Shown in pieces: positions 1 through 9,396 of a stretch of DNA of 64,000 bases. Each line of letters begins with the position of its first letter. Positions within the stretch are counted from its first letter, which is position 1. Below the pieces are notes generated by a model. The model was not told where the DNA came from. It ran no database searches and saw only the letters and a program-made list of their open reading frames with translations. A program made the position numbers and the translations under genes. The DNA is from PoT sp049331405 (GTDB lineage: Bacteria > Planctomycetota > Planctomycetia > Isosphaerales > Isosphaeraceae): contig NZ_CP186274.1 of assembly GCF_049331405.1 (NCBI RefSeq), forward strand, positions 5,890,001-5,954,000, given 5' to 3'.

Positions 1-2277
1 GGATCGAGTCGCCGAGGCCGTCGTCGGCCTGGGTCGTTCTCGCCCGGGCTGAGCGTTTTGGAAGGGCGCATCGTGCTGAGCACGCTCGTCGTCACCGATG
101 CGAACGATAGCGGGCCTGGGTCGTTCCGTCAGGCCATCATCGATGCCCACGGCGGCGACACAATCACGTTCGCGAACAGCCTTCGCGGCCAGACCATCAC
201 CCTGACGAGCGGCGAGCTGGCGATCAACAAGGACCTTGATATCGAAGGCCCTGGCGCGGGCTTCCTGACCGTCAGCGGCAACGACGCCAGTCGGGTCTTC
301 AACGTCTCGGCCGGCGTGAATGCGACGATCGCGGGCTTGACGATCACCGACGGCAGGTCGGGCGACGGCGGCGGCATCATCAACCGCGGCAACCTGTCGC
401 TCCAGAAGAGTACCGTCACGGCGAACGAGGCGGACGGCACCCTCGACATCAGTGGCTGGGCCCAGGGCGGCGGCATCACGAACAAGGCCGGCGGAACCTT
501 GACGATTTCCCAGAGCACGATCTCCGGGAACAAGTCCATCGGGGAGGACGATAGCTTCATCGCCGGGTTGGGCTTCGGCGGCGGGGTTATGAATGAGAGC
601 CTGCTGACGATCATCAGTACGACGATCAGCGGCAACCAGGCCATCGGAGGGGCGAGCAGCCATGTTTCAGGCGCCGGCATCGGGGGCGGCATCGGCAGCA
701 TTACGGTAACCGTCAACAACTATCAGTATCCCCAGTCTCTGCAGATCGTGAACAGTACCCTGATCAATAACCAAGCGATCGGCACGGACGTCCCCAGCGA
801 CTTCAGCTCGGTTGCCGGAAATGCGTCGGGTGGCGCGATCGCGCTCGGAGCCGGGCCGACGACCATCACGGGCACGTCCTTCATCGGCAATCGGGCGATC
901 GGAGGAGATGGAGGCGCAGGGTTCGCGAGCGGAGGCGCCATCACGGGCGGGGGAGGTGTCGTGTCGATCTCCAACAGCTCGTTCACGGGCAATGAGGCCA
1001 TCGCCGGGGATGGCGACGATGCGACCGGCGCCCTATTCGATGAGGGAGCGAGCGCCGATGGCGGTGCCATCTCGATTGGGACGAACCAGATGACGATCAT
1101 CGGCTCGACGTTCACGGCCAACAAGGCCATCGGAGGTGATGCCGGGACGCCCAGCCTATTCAGCGCCGGCGGGGGCGCCAGCGGCGGGGCCATCAGCTTC
1201 TCGCAATCCGGCGGCACGTCGACCGTGACCATCGGCGGCGATAGCTCCGCCACCCCGCCACCGACCAGCACTTCCTCGCCCGGCGCCACCATCATCGGAT
1301 CCGAGTTCACGGACAATCAGGTCATCGGAGGCCGAGGCAACGGCGGGCAGGGAGGCCAGGCGACCGGCGCCGCCATCGCCATGTCCGGCAGTTATGCCGC
1401 CTCCCCCGATTTCACGAGCGTCACGGTCTCTCCCTCGAAGATGACGATCATCGGGACCACGATCACGGGGAATGTCGCCCAGGCTGGCCCCGGCGCCACT
1501 GGCGGGGCAGCTACCGGCGGCGGGATCTGCACGACGATCGGCAGTCTCGCGATCACCGGCTCGAATCTGAGCGGCAACCTGGCGCTCGGCGGAGCCGGCC
1601 TGCAAGGAGGTGCCGGAGGAACTGCCCAGGGTGGCGGGCTCCTGACGACGGATAGCACCGTCACGCTAACCGGGACGCTGGTCACCAATAATCAGGCCAT
1701 CGGCGGCGCCGGCGGCGACGGAACTTCGGGGGACGCCGGCGGCGCTGGCGGCAATGCCCAGGGAGGCGGCCTCGCCACGGCGGTCGGCGGCCTCGACTAC
1801 CTCGGTATCATCCTCGGCGTATTCCCGGCCCCCTCGACCCTGACGGTCAACGGCGGTGCCTTGACCGGGAACCTGGCCGAAGGCGGTGTCGGCGGTCAAG
1901 GCGACGGCTCGGGCGCTGGCGGTGTCGGAGGCTCGGCGAGCGGCGGTGCGGCGATCAACTCCGCGAATACCGTCCTGACGTTCAAGAGCAGCCTGCTCTC
2001 GGGCAACGTGGCCCTCGGCGGCATCGGAGCCCAGGGGGCGGCCAGGGGCAATGCCCTCGGCGGTGCCGTATTCGACGCCGGGCCGATGCCGTACCTGCTC
2101 CTCCCCGCGGGGGTCCTCAACATGACGGATACCCTGGTAGTCGGGAACCTCGCCGACGGGGCCCAGGGCTTTGGCGGGGGGATTTACTTCGACGCTGGCA
2201 GCGTCTCGAACCTGACCCGGACGCTCGTCCTCGGCAACCGGGCCGCGACGGCGGGCAACAACACGTACAACGCCTGA
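1..2277 (+). CDS. Surface beta-helix repeat protein, 5' end outside window
   Basis: The frame is open to base 1, so the start lies upstream. The first visible residues contain LSVLEGRIVLS, which fits the N-terminal LEPR-XLL-like motif of large planctomycete surface proteins. It is followed by ANDSGPGSFRQAI, a frequent opening of parallel beta-helix surface proteins. About 13 degenerate repeats follow, each with an Asn turn such as TGNxAIGGxGG and a Gly-rich GGAI stretch, spaced roughly 45-55 residues; this predicts a long right-handed beta-helix with an Asn ladder. No enzyme motif, membrane anchor or sorting tail is visible at the C-terminus. The role (adhesion or cell-surface structure) is inferred from the fold only. 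Confidence 0.8.
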   Translation, partial: GSSRRGRRRPGSFSPGLSVLEGRIVLSTLVVTDANDSGPGSFRQAIIDAHGGDTITFANSLRGQTITLTSGELAINKDLDIEGPGAGFLTVSGNDASRVFNVSAGVNATIAGLTITDGRSGDGGGIINRGNLSLQKSTVTANEADGTLDISGWAQGGGITNKAGGTLTISQSTISGNKSIGEDDSFIAGLGFGGGVMNESLLTIISTTISGNQAIGGASSHVSGAGIGGGIGSITVTVNNYQYPQSLQIVNSTLINNQAIGTDVPSDFSSVAGNASGGAIALGAGPTTITGTSFIGNRAIGGDGGAGFASGGAITGGGGVVSISNSSFTGNEAIAGDGDDATGALFDEGASADGGAISIGTNQMTIIGSTFTANKAIGGDAGTPSLFSAGGGASGGAISFSQSGGTSTVTIGGDSSATPPPTSTSSPGATIIGSEFTDNQVIGGRGNGGQGGQATGAAIAMSGSYAASPDFTSVTVSPSKMTIIGTTITGNVAQAGPGATGGAATGGGICTTIGSLAITGSNLSGNLALGGAGLQGGAGGTAQGGGLLTTDSTVTLTGTLVTNNQAIGGAGGDGTSGDAGGAGGNAQGGGLATAVGGLDYLGIILGVFPAPSTLTVNGGALTGNLAEGGVGGQGDGSGAGGVGGSASGGAAINSANTVLTFKSSLLSGNVALGGIGAQGAARGNALGGAVFDAGPMPYLLLPAGVLNMTDTLVVGNLADGAQGFGGGIYFDAGSVSNLTRTLVLGNRAATAGNNTYNA

Positions 2278-2300
2278 TCACAGGGCTTGTACGACAAAAT

Positions 2301-2345
2301 AAGGGCCCCGCGCCCGTCCCTTGGGGGCGTGGCGTCGGGGCCCTT
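2301..2345 (+). terminator. Long hairpin, probable terminator
   Basis: AAGGGCCCCG (2301-2310) pairs with CGGGGCCCTT (2336-2345), and an inner CGCCC/GGGCG stem extends it. It lies 24 bases after the stop of the beta-helix gene. There is no clear T tract, so its role as a terminator is inferred from position and stem strength. Confidence 0.5.
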
Positions 2346-2499
2346 CGTACATCGCCGGGAGGTCATGCCCTGATGGCCGCATGACAGACCTCCACTTTCC
2401 CCGGGGCGAGCAGATTGTCACAATGAGCCCCTGCCGGATGAGCAAGAAGACGGCCGGGCCGGTCCGGGCCGTCGCGGAACGAGAGCGAGGGGATGTGCC

Positions 2500-3360
2500 A
2501 TGTCGGAGATCACGGAGGGGGAAGTGGCCGCGTATGGGGTCGAGCTGCTTTTCGAAGAAGCCCCCGAGCTGGACAAGGCCAAACTCTTCCAGGCGATCAA
2601 GGCGCATTGCCCCAACGTGGAGCTGATGGAACCGAGCCCCGATGAGCTGACCCTGGCGCTCGTCCACACCGATCACATGATCGAACTCGAGGACGGGGCC
2701 CTGCCCGCCCAGTCTCTGGTGATGGCGGGGGACCGGCCGCACGAGCCGAGTGAGGACCTGACGGAGGCACTCGAGCAGTCGTGGACGTTCGAGGGGGTGA
2801 AGGAGGTTGTCGCCCGCTGCAAGGGCTCGATGCTCATCACCGACCTGATGGCCGCCGGGCTGCCCTATCCGGAACGCATCGCCCTCTTCCAGCGCGTCCT
2901 GGCGGGCGTGCTCGACGTGGTCTCGCCGCTGGCGATCCACTGGGTGCCCTCGGGGCAGGTCATCTCGCCTGATCGGTTTCGCGAGGCGTACAAGGAAGGG
3001 GGCTCGAGCCTCCTCTTCGCCGGCACGATCAACGTCCGCTTCTTCAACGTCGATGGGTCATCCACCGACATGATCATGGATACGCTGGGGCTCTCGGCCC
3101 TCGGGCTGCCGGACCTCCAGTGCCACTTCCACACGATGGATCCCAACGAGGTCGCCGCCCTGCTCTACAACACGGGCAACTACCTCTTCGGCCACGGGGA
3201 CATCATCGAGGACGGGCACTCGCTCGCCGGCATCAGCGACGAGAGCCGCTGGCGTTGCGAACACAAGCCCGCGCTCGCCCCGCCCGCCCGGACCGTGCTC
3301 GACCTCGATCCTGGTCCCCTCTTCTCGGCCGGCGAGCGGGATTACGGCACCCCCTCATAA
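2500..3360 (+). CDS. DUF4261-domain protein
   Basis: This is an acidic 286-residue protein without a signal peptide or membrane segment, so it is probably cytoplasmic. Its central and C-terminal parts (about residues 100-250, including AIHWVPSGQVI and a conserved NVRFFNVDG stretch) resemble DUF4261, a family of unknown function. The ATG at 2500 is preceded by GAGGGG. It stands alone between a hairpin and a convergent exporter gene, so the neighbours give no hint of its function. The family assignment is from recall of the domain pattern. Confidence 0.75.
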   Translation: MSEITEGEVAAYGVELLFEEAPELDKAKLFQAIKAHCPNVELMEPSPDELTLALVHTDHMIELEDGALPAQSLVMAGDRPHEPSEDLTEALEQSWTFEGVKEVVARCKGSMLITDLMAAGLPYPERIALFQRVLAGVLDVVSPLAIHWVPSGQVISPDRFREAYKEGGSSLLFAGTINVRFFNVDGSSTDMIMDTLGLSALGLPDLQCHFHTMDPNEVAALLYNTGNYLFGHGDIIEDGHSLAGISDESRWRCEHKPALAPPARTVLDLDPGPLFSAGERDYGTPS

Positions 3361-3379
3361 CGAGGGTGAACCCTTCGAG

Positions 3380-4681
3380 TCATTTGCCCGCGATCGGAGC
3401 CGCCGCGGTCCTCGCGTAGAGGGTCGCCGAGAGGCCCAGCCCCGAGAGCGCGCACGCGGCGAGCACGGCCGCGAACGGGATCGAGGTCTCGTTGAAGAAG
3501 TAGCTGACCATCATGCTCGAGACCGCCCCGCAGGCATATTGCAGCGAGCCCATCAGCGCGGAGGCTGCGCCCGCCTTCTTGGGATGGGGCTCGAGCGAGA
3601 GCATCGACGTGATCGGGCCGATCAACCCCTGGCAGCTCACGCAGAAGAAGAGGCAGACGGCGATCGTCGTCACGGCGTCGAAGTGGAGGATCGTGCTCGC
3701 CAGCAAGGTCAGGGCCGCCAGGGATTGCGCCGTCGTGGCGAGCAGGATCAGGCGGATCGCGCCGAAACGTCGGATCATGAAAACATTGGTCTGGGCCGAG
3801 CCGATCAGGCCGATCGCGTTGAGGGCGAAGAGCAGGCTGTAGATCTTGTTCGAGACGTGGTGCAGCGTCAGGTAGACGAACGGTGAGCCCGCGAGGTAGG
3901 CGAAGACCACGGCCTGAGAGAACCCTCCCACGAGTGCCGTCACGACGAAGCGGCGGTCGACCAGGAGCGAGCCGTAGTTGCGGAAGGCCAGGCCCACCCC
4001 GCCGTCCGAACGCCGCTCGGGCGGGTTCGTCTCCTCGAGCAGGAAGACGATCAGGACCAGGCAACTGACCCCGAAGGCGGTCAGGAACCAGAAGGTCGCC
4101 TGCCAGGGCAAGCCCCAGTCGAGCAGCAGGCTGCCGAGCAAGGGGGCGAGGATCGGCGAGACCCCAAGCACCAGCAGCATCAGGGCGAAGAGCCTTGCGG
4201 CGTCCTCGCCGCTGCGGAGGTCGCGCACGATGGCACGCGGTATCACCATCCCCGCGCAGGCCCCGATCCCCTGCAAGAACCGCATCGCGATCAGGACGTC
4301 GATGCTCGGGGCGAGCGCGCAGCCGGCCGAGGCGAGGATGAAGAGCGTGAAGCCGAAGAGCAGCGGCAGGCGTCGGCCGATGTGGTCGGAGGCCGGCCCG
4401 TAGAACATCTGCCCCAGCGCCAGGGCCACGAAGTAACTGACCAGGCTGAACTGGACCTTCCCCTCGTCGACGCCGAAGCTCTCGGCGATTGCCGGGAAGG
4501 CCGGCAGGTACATGTCGATGCCGAGGGCACCGAGCGCGATGAGGGTGCCGAGTACCATCGCGTGTCGGAACGTCGAGCCGCGAGGGACCGGCCGGTGCGG
4601 CGAGCCTTCGTCGATCTCCTTCAGCTCAAAGGGGGCGATCGACGTCTCATCCAGCGCCGCATCGAGGCGTTCGTGGCTCAT
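3380..4681 (-). CDS. MFS drug efflux transporter, Bcr/CflA type
   Basis: A protein of about 433 residues with 12 predicted membrane segments, expected to be an inner-membrane proton-driven exporter of small drugs or metabolites. The first segment contains GALGIDMYLPAFP, typical of the Bcr/CflA group, and motif A is visible as GPASDHIGRR in the loop between segments 2 and 3. An in-frame ATG at 4735 overlaps a TATAAT box on this strand, so it would lie upstream of the transcript. The ATG at 4681 (MSHERLDAALDE) leaves a leader of about 45 bases and is preferred. The substrate cannot be told from sequence. Confidence 0.88.
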   Translation of the reverse strand: MSHERLDAALDETSIAPFELKEIDEGSPHRPVPRGSTFRHAMVLGTLIALGALGIDMYLPAFPAIAESFGVDEGKVQFSLVSYFVALALGQMFYGPASDHIGRRLPLLFGFTLFILASAGCALAPSIDVLIAMRFLQGIGACAGMVIPRAIVRDLRSGEDAARLFALMLLVLGVSPILAPLLGSLLLDWGLPWQATFWFLTAFGVSCLVLIVFLLEETNPPERRSDGGVGLAFRNYGSLLVDRRFVVTALVGGFSQAVVFAYLAGSPFVYLTLHHVSNKIYSLLFALNAIGLIGSAQTNVFMIRRFGAIRLILLATTAQSLAALTLLASTILHFDAVTTIAVCLFFCVSCQGLIGPITSMLSLEPHPKKAGAASALMGSLQYACGAVSSMMVSYFFNETSIPFAAVLAACALSGLGLSATLYARTAAAPIAGK

Positions 4682-4733
4682 TCCCTGGTTTTCCCGGTGG
4701 CCTGTCGTCTCGGTCCGCAAGATCCGTGAAGAC

Positions 4734-4739
4734 ATTATA
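4734..4739 (-). promoter_or_regulatory. Candidate -10 box of the exporter gene
   Basis: On the minus strand the sequence reads TATAAT in an AT-rich patch (about 4734-4760). The -35 region at 17-base spacing is poor. Its position about 50 bases before the start at 4681 supports a promoter and rules against the upstream ATG. Confidence 0.4.
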
Positions 4740-5260
4740 GTGAATTCATTTTGAAACGCATGGCGGCTCGGCCCGCGAATTCGGGGGCGGTCGGGAGATA
4801 TCGGAGCAAGTTCGCATCACATGCAGAAAAGATGATCGTTCCGGTCGGGAGGTTCGCATCCGGTCGGGGCTTCGGGGGAGGTCGGCGGGGGCATCCGACC
4901 CGGGTTCTGCCGAAGTGCCGAGATTCCCGGTAACGTTCCGCGAGGGATTCCGGAATAGGGAGTGGGGCGATCCGCGCCTTTCGAGAAATCGGCGGGAATT
5001 GCGCCGGGGTGCGGACTTTGCCACACTCCTCTGGCATTATAGCGCCGGAGCCTATCCCTCGAAGGACGCACGCAACCGTCTGTTGAGAACGACGCACTCC
5101 CGAGTGGCACCAAACGGTTCGGTTGACGAACGTTTCGCCGCAATGACGATCAAGAGCGGATGACGACGCGCCCATCCCGGATGTCAGATCCACGGCTTCA
5201 CCCCCGCGGTTGGAGCCGCCTCGATGCCGAAGGCCTTCACAAAACGAGGAGATGCGAGTC
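4740..5260. other. Divergent intergenic region
   Basis: About 520 bases separate the exporter and the aldo/keto reductase. Short open frames exist on both strands, but none has planctomycete-like protein composition or a good ribosome site. Apart from the -10 box for the exporter and a possible TATAGC at about 5037 for the rightward gene, nothing is recognised. Confidence 0.5.
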
Positions 5261-6502
5261 ATGTCTCACGACCCGAATGCAATGACGGATCGCCGTAGCT
5301 TCCTCCAGGCCGGGGCCCTGTCCACGGCCGCCGCTCTCAGCCTTGCCCCAGGCGCCAGGGCCGCCGATGCGCCCGCCGCAGCCGCCCCGAAGGTCGAAGC
5401 CGTCCCCAGGCGCAAGCTCGGGAAGACGGGCGTCGACGTCACGATCCTGAACCAGGGGACCTGGCGGGCCTCGGGCGTCGACCGCCTCATCAGGCTCTCC
5501 TACGCCAACGGCGTCCGCACGTTCGACACGGCTGCATCCTATGGATCGGAGCCGAACTTCAAGCGCTGGTTCGCCGAGAGGCCGGAGGTCCGCGACACGA
5601 TCTTCCTCGTGAGCAAGACCGGCGCCAGGAGCGTCGATCAGTTCGTTGCGGACATCGACAAGCGGCTGGAGGCGTGCGGGACTGACCGCCTCGACCTCTA
5701 CTTCTGGCACGCGATGGGCGATCACGGCGAGGCCGTCGACTTCCCCAAGAGCCGCGAGTTCGGCCAGGCCATCGAGAAGATCAAGAAGTCGGGCAAGGCC
5801 AAGTACGTAGGCTTCTCGACCCACCACCGCACCCGCGCGGAGCTCATCCAGTCGGCCGCCGATGGCGGGTTCGTCGACGCGATCATGCTCCAGTACAGCC
5901 CGTTCCTCATCAAGGATACGCCGCTGAACAAGTCGCTCGACGCCGCCTACAAGGCGGGCATTGGCCTGATCTCGATGAAGCAGACGGCCGGCCAGTTCGG
6001 CGGCGGGGCCAAGCGATCGGCGATGGACGAGACGGCCCACCGCCTCGCCCCGATGCTCAAGGACAAGAAGCTGAACCCGTTCCAGGGCCTGCTGCAGGCA
6101 ATCTGGACCGACGAGCGCATGGCGACCATCTGCGTCACCATGAACAACACCGACCAGATCCGCGAGAATGTCGACGCGGCCAAGCGGTTCGAGCCGTTCA
6201 ACGCGAATGAGCTGCAGCAGCTCCAGGCCGCCGCCCTGTCGTCCAACCCCACCTTCTGCGCCGACTGCGAAGGCAAGTGCGCGGAGGCCGGTGGCACGCA
6301 GGCCCGCCTCGGCGACCTCGTCCGCTACCTGACCTACCACGAGCACCACGGCTATCGCAGCGAGGCTCGTCGTTACTACCAGGAGCTCACCGAGGTCGAA
6401 CGCAACTGGGCCGGGGTCGACCTCGAGGCCGCCCGCGAAGCCTGCCCGAGCAAGCTCAACTTCGCCAAGCTACTCCCCGAAGTCGACAAGCTCCTCTCCT
6501 GA
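5261..6502 (+). CDS. Tat-exported aldo/keto reductase with C-terminal Cys cluster
   Basis: A 413-residue protein. The start at ATG 5261 is chosen because AGGAG lies 9 bases upstream and it gives an N-terminal Tat signal (DRRSFLQ then an Ala-rich stretch ending ARA); an earlier ATG at 5210 lacks this logic. Aldo/keto reductase residues are visible: FDTAASYG (Asp and Tyr), SKTG (Lys) and YFWHAMG (His). The C-terminal part has C333-x2-C336-x3-C340 and later C395-Pro, an arrangement like the 4Fe-4S ligands found in a subset of this family. Export by Tat fits a protein folded with cofactor. The substrate is unknown. A strong terminator follows. Confidence 0.88.
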   Translation: MSHDPNAMTDRRSFLQAGALSTAAALSLAPGARAADAPAAAAPKVEAVPRRKLGKTGVDVTILNQGTWRASGVDRLIRLSYANGVRTFDTAASYGSEPNFKRWFAERPEVRDTIFLVSKTGARSVDQFVADIDKRLEACGTDRLDLYFWHAMGDHGEAVDFPKSREFGQAIEKIKKSGKAKYVGFSTHHRTRAELIQSAADGGFVDAIMLQYSPFLIKDTPLNKSLDAAYKAGIGLISMKQTAGQFGGGAKRSAMDETAHRLAPMLKDKKLNPFQGLLQAIWTDERMATICVTMNNTDQIRENVDAAKRFEPFNANELQQLQAAALSSNPTFCADCEGKCAEAGGTQARLGDLVRYLTYHEHHGYRSEARRYYQELTEVERNWAGVDLEAAREACPSKLNFAKLLPEVDKLLS

Positions 6503-6532
6503 GCCCGAGCCGACTTCAGACCGTCAACGACG

Positions 6533-6563
6533 CGGGCCGGGGTTCCCAAGGAACCCCGGCCCG
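6533..6563 (+). terminator. Intrinsic terminator
   Basis: A perfect 14-bp stem (6533-6546 with 6550-6563) and a 3-base loop are followed by TTTTGATTTCTTT. It ends the reductase transcript and also sits at the end of the convergent molybdenum hydroxylase gene. Confidence 0.92.
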
Positions 6564-6595
6564 TTTTGATTTCTTTCAGGCTTCGATGGGGCGTC

Positions 6596-9367
6596 TCAAG
6601 ACGCGCCAACGGCGGCTTCCATCTCGGGAGAAGGAGCCGGCTTCGCCGTCGCGGGGCGCGAGGTGGCGAGCCTGGCGAAGATCTGGTCGGCGCTGAAGGG
6701 TAGGCTGAAGTAGCGGACCCCCGTGGCGTCGGCGATCGCGTTGCCCATCGCCGGGGCGATGGGGACGATCGGGGCCTCTCCCACCGGCTTCGCGCCCAGG
6801 GGCCCGTAGCGGTCGCGGGTCTCGGGGAAGAAGACCTCGGATCTGGGGATGTCGGCGAACGCGGGGATCCGGTAGTTCCGGAAGGTCGAGTTCACGAGGG
6901 TGCCCGAGGCGTCGAAGACCATGCGCTCGAACATGGTCGTCCCGATCCCCTGCGCGATCCCCCCCTCGACCTGCCCCTTCGCCTGCATGGGGTTGATGAT
7001 CGTGCCGGCGTCGAAGGCCTGGACGCTCTGGAGGATCCGGATCTCGCCCGTGACCCGGTGTACGGCGATCCGGAAGCCGTGCGCCATGAACGCCGTCGAG
7101 CGCGGCGACCCGTAGGCCTTGCGCGAGGCGTGGAGCTTGCCGGGCTGAGGCGCGGTCTCGAAGAGCTCCTTCAGCGGGAGCGTGCGGTCGCCGCAGCGGA
7201 CGTGCCCGTCGCCGAGGACGCAATCCCCGACGGGCGCGCCGGTGAGCTTGCTGGCGACTTCCAGGAGGTTCTCCCGCAGGGCCTCGGCCGCCTTCTGCAC
7301 GCCCAGGGTGGCGATGCTGATGCCCGTGCTGGCGAACGTCCCCGTGTCATAGGGGGTCTTGTCCGTGTCGGCGAAGTCCATGGCGACGGAACCGGCCTTC
7401 GCGTTCAGCACCGAGGCCGCGACCTGCCTCTGCGCATTGCGGATGCCGTTGCCGAATTCGGCCGATCCGACCCCGAGGTGGAACGTGCCGTCGGGGAGCA
7501 AGGACAGGTGAGACTCCGAGCGGTGCTCCGTCGGCGGGGCGCAGTCCTGCGCGTGGATGGCGGCGCCTCGGCCTTCGAGCCAGTCGTCCCCCTCGGGCTT
7601 CGGCTCGCCCCGGCCGCTGGCCAGGGCCTCCTCGACGAAGTCAAGGCACTGGTCCAGGGCGTAGCTGCCGATCACGCTGTCGTGCGGCGACGGCCATATG
7701 CTGTGGATCGGGTCGTCTTCCCGGATCATGTTCTCGCGGCGGAACGTGAAGGGATCGATCTCGAGCTTCCTGGCGAGCTCGTCGATGGCGGACTCGATGG
7801 CGAAGGCCGGCTGCGAGGCCCCGTAGCCGCGGAAGGCGCCCGCGGGGACGATGTTGGTGTAGACCGCGAAGCCGGTCCCCTTCTTGTTCGGGCAGCGGTA
7901 GGTGGCCATCGCCGACCCGAGCGACGAGGCGAGCACCTCGCCGGCGTGGTTGCCATACGCCCCGGTGTTGGAGACGGTATGGATCTGCATGGCGGTGAGC
8001 GTGCCGTCGCGCTTCCCGCCGAGCTTGATCGTGATCTTCATCGGGTGGCGGGAGACCGTCGCGGTGAACTCCTCGGTGCGGGTGAACTCCCACTTCACAG
8101 GGCGGCCGAGGTCCAGGGCGGCATGCACGCAGAGGTCCTCGGTCAGCATCTCCTGCTTGCCGCCGAAGCCGCCGCCGACGTGCTCGGAGAAGACGCGGAT
8201 CTGCTCCGGGCTCTTCACGAACAGGTGCGCGAGCTTGAGCTTGATGAGGTGGGGCGTCTGGGTGCTGGTGCGGACGTGGATGCGGTCGTCGGCCGTGACC
8301 CAGGCGATCGTGCCGTGCGTCTCCATGTGCGCGTGCTGGATCTTCGGCATCGAGAACGTGCCTTCGTAGATGGCATCGGCCTCGGCGAAGCCGCTGGCCG
8401 TGTCGCCGGCCTCGGCCTCGATCTTCTTGAAGATATTGTGCTCGGCGTCCTCGATCCGGGACTCGACCCCCTTGCCGCCGTGGATCTTCGGGGCGCCCGG
8501 GAGCATGGCCTCCTCGGGGTCGAAGACGGCGGGGAGGACCTCGTAGTCGATCTCCACGAGCCGGCAGGCGGCCTCGGCGGCGGCCTCCGTCTCGGCGACG
8601 ACCGCCGCGACCCGCTGCCCGATGAACCGGGCGACGTTGTCGAGCAGGTACGTGTCGTCGGGGTCGACGTGGAAGTCGTCGTGCGCGGCGGTCGTGAAGG
8701 CACGCCTCGGCACGTCCTCGAAGCAGTAGACGGCGTGGACCCCCGGCATGGCCAGCGCCTTGTCCTTGCGGACGGCCCGGATCCGGGCGTGGGCGTGGGG
8801 AGAGCGGACGACCTTGAGGTGGAGCATCCCCTCCATCTCGACGTCCATCGTGTAGCAGGCGTTGCCCGTGACGATCCGCTCGGCCAGCGGGTTGGGGAGG
8901 CTCGACCCGCAGGCGTGCCCCGCCCTGTCCTCGTCGACCGACGCGACGCCGCGCACGGCGTCCTCGATCGCGCGATAGCCGGTGCAGCGGCAGAGGTTGC
9001 CCTTGAGGTGGAACGGGAGGTCCTGCTTCTGCTCCTCGGAGAGGCTCGCGGAGGTCATCACCATGCCCGCCGCGCAGAAGCCGCACTGGAAGGCCTGGGC
9101 GTTGAGGAAGGCCTTCTGCATCGGGTGGAGCTCACCGTTGCAGGCCAGCCCCTGGAGCGTCGTGACCTCGCGCCCCTCGGCCCGGAACGCGGGGACGAGG
9201 CAACTGTGGACCGGCTTGCCGTCGAGCCAGACCGTGCAGGCGCCGCAGTCTCCGGCGTCGCAGCCCTTCTTCACGCCGAACCACCCGAGGCTCCGCAGGA
9301 AGGTGCGCAGGCACTGGCCGGGACGAGGCTCCGCCGCGAAGGCCTTGCCGTTGATCTGAAAGTTCAT
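6596..9367 (-). CDS. Xanthine dehydrogenase-family protein, fused [2Fe-2S] and molybdopterin subunits
   Basis: A 923-residue protein. Residues 1 to about 150 carry both [2Fe-2S] clusters: CDAGDCGACTVWLDG with a following Cys, then CGFCAAG and CRCTG. The rest is the molybdopterin-binding part, with GGGFGGK, GAFRGYGASQ and the C-terminal GEAP that holds the catalytic Glu of the family. Proteins of this group hydroxylate purines, aldehydes or other heterocycles. FeS-Mo fusion without FAD is the layout of aldehyde oxidoreductase (MOP), yet a separate FAD subunit lies 29 bases upstream, so electrons probably pass to that partner. No XdhC-type maturation gene is seen nearby. GGGGAA precedes the start. 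The substrate cannot be assigned. Confidence 0.9.
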   Translation of the reverse strand: MNFQINGKAFAAEPRPGQCLRTFLRSLGWFGVKKGCDAGDCGACTVWLDGKPVHSCLVPAFRAEGREVTTLQGLACNGELHPMQKAFLNAQAFQCGFCAAGMVMTSASLSEEQKQDLPFHLKGNLCRCTGYRAIEDAVRGVASVDEDRAGHACGSSLPNPLAERIVTGNACYTMDVEMEGMLHLKVVRSPHAHARIRAVRKDKALAMPGVHAVYCFEDVPRRAFTTAAHDDFHVDPDDTYLLDNVARFIGQRVAAVVAETEAAAEAACRLVEIDYEVLPAVFDPEEAMLPGAPKIHGGKGVESRIEDAEHNIFKKIEAEAGDTASGFAEADAIYEGTFSMPKIQHAHMETHGTIAWVTADDRIHVRTSTQTPHLIKLKLAHLFVKSPEQIRVFSEHVGGGFGGKQEMLTEDLCVHAALDLGRPVKWEFTRTEEFTATVSRHPMKITIKLGGKRDGTLTAMQIHTVSNTGAYGNHAGEVLASSLGSAMATYRCPNKKGTGFAVYTNIVPAGAFRGYGASQPAFAIESAIDELARKLEIDPFTFRRENMIREDDPIHSIWPSPHDSVIGSYALDQCLDFVEEALASGRGEPKPEGDDWLEGRGAAIHAQDCAPPTEHRSESHLSLLPDGTFHLGVGSAEFGNGIRNAQRQVAASVLNAKAGSVAMDFADTDKTPYDTGTFASTGISIATLGVQKAAEALRENLLEVASKLTGAPVGDCVLGDGHVRCGDRTLPLKELFETAPQPGKLHASRKAYGSPRSTAFMAHGFRIAVHRVTGEIRILQSVQAFDAGTIINPMQAKGQVEGGIAQGIGTTMFERMVFDASGTLVNSTFRNYRIPAFADIPRSEVFFPETRDRYGPLGAKPVGEAPIVPIAPAMGNAIADATGVRYFSLPFSADQIFARLATSRPATAKPAPSPEMEAAVGAS

Positions 9368-9396
9368 GGCAGTTCCCCGGGTCGAGGTGGTCCCGA

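Noticed and set aside
360..2200. Tandem DNA repeat or CRISPR-like array suggested by recurring GGCGGC and ATCGG patterns
   Set aside because: The recurrence comes from beta-helix protein repeats with variable spacing and no conserved DNA unit.
4735..5262. Leftward open frame of 175 codons in the gap between exporter and reductase
   Set aside because: No ribosome site, mixed composition with many Arg and Pro, and it overlaps the reductase leader.
5237..6349. Open frame of 370 codons antisense to the exported aldo/keto reductase
   Set aside because: No start context and composition typical of a shadow frame.
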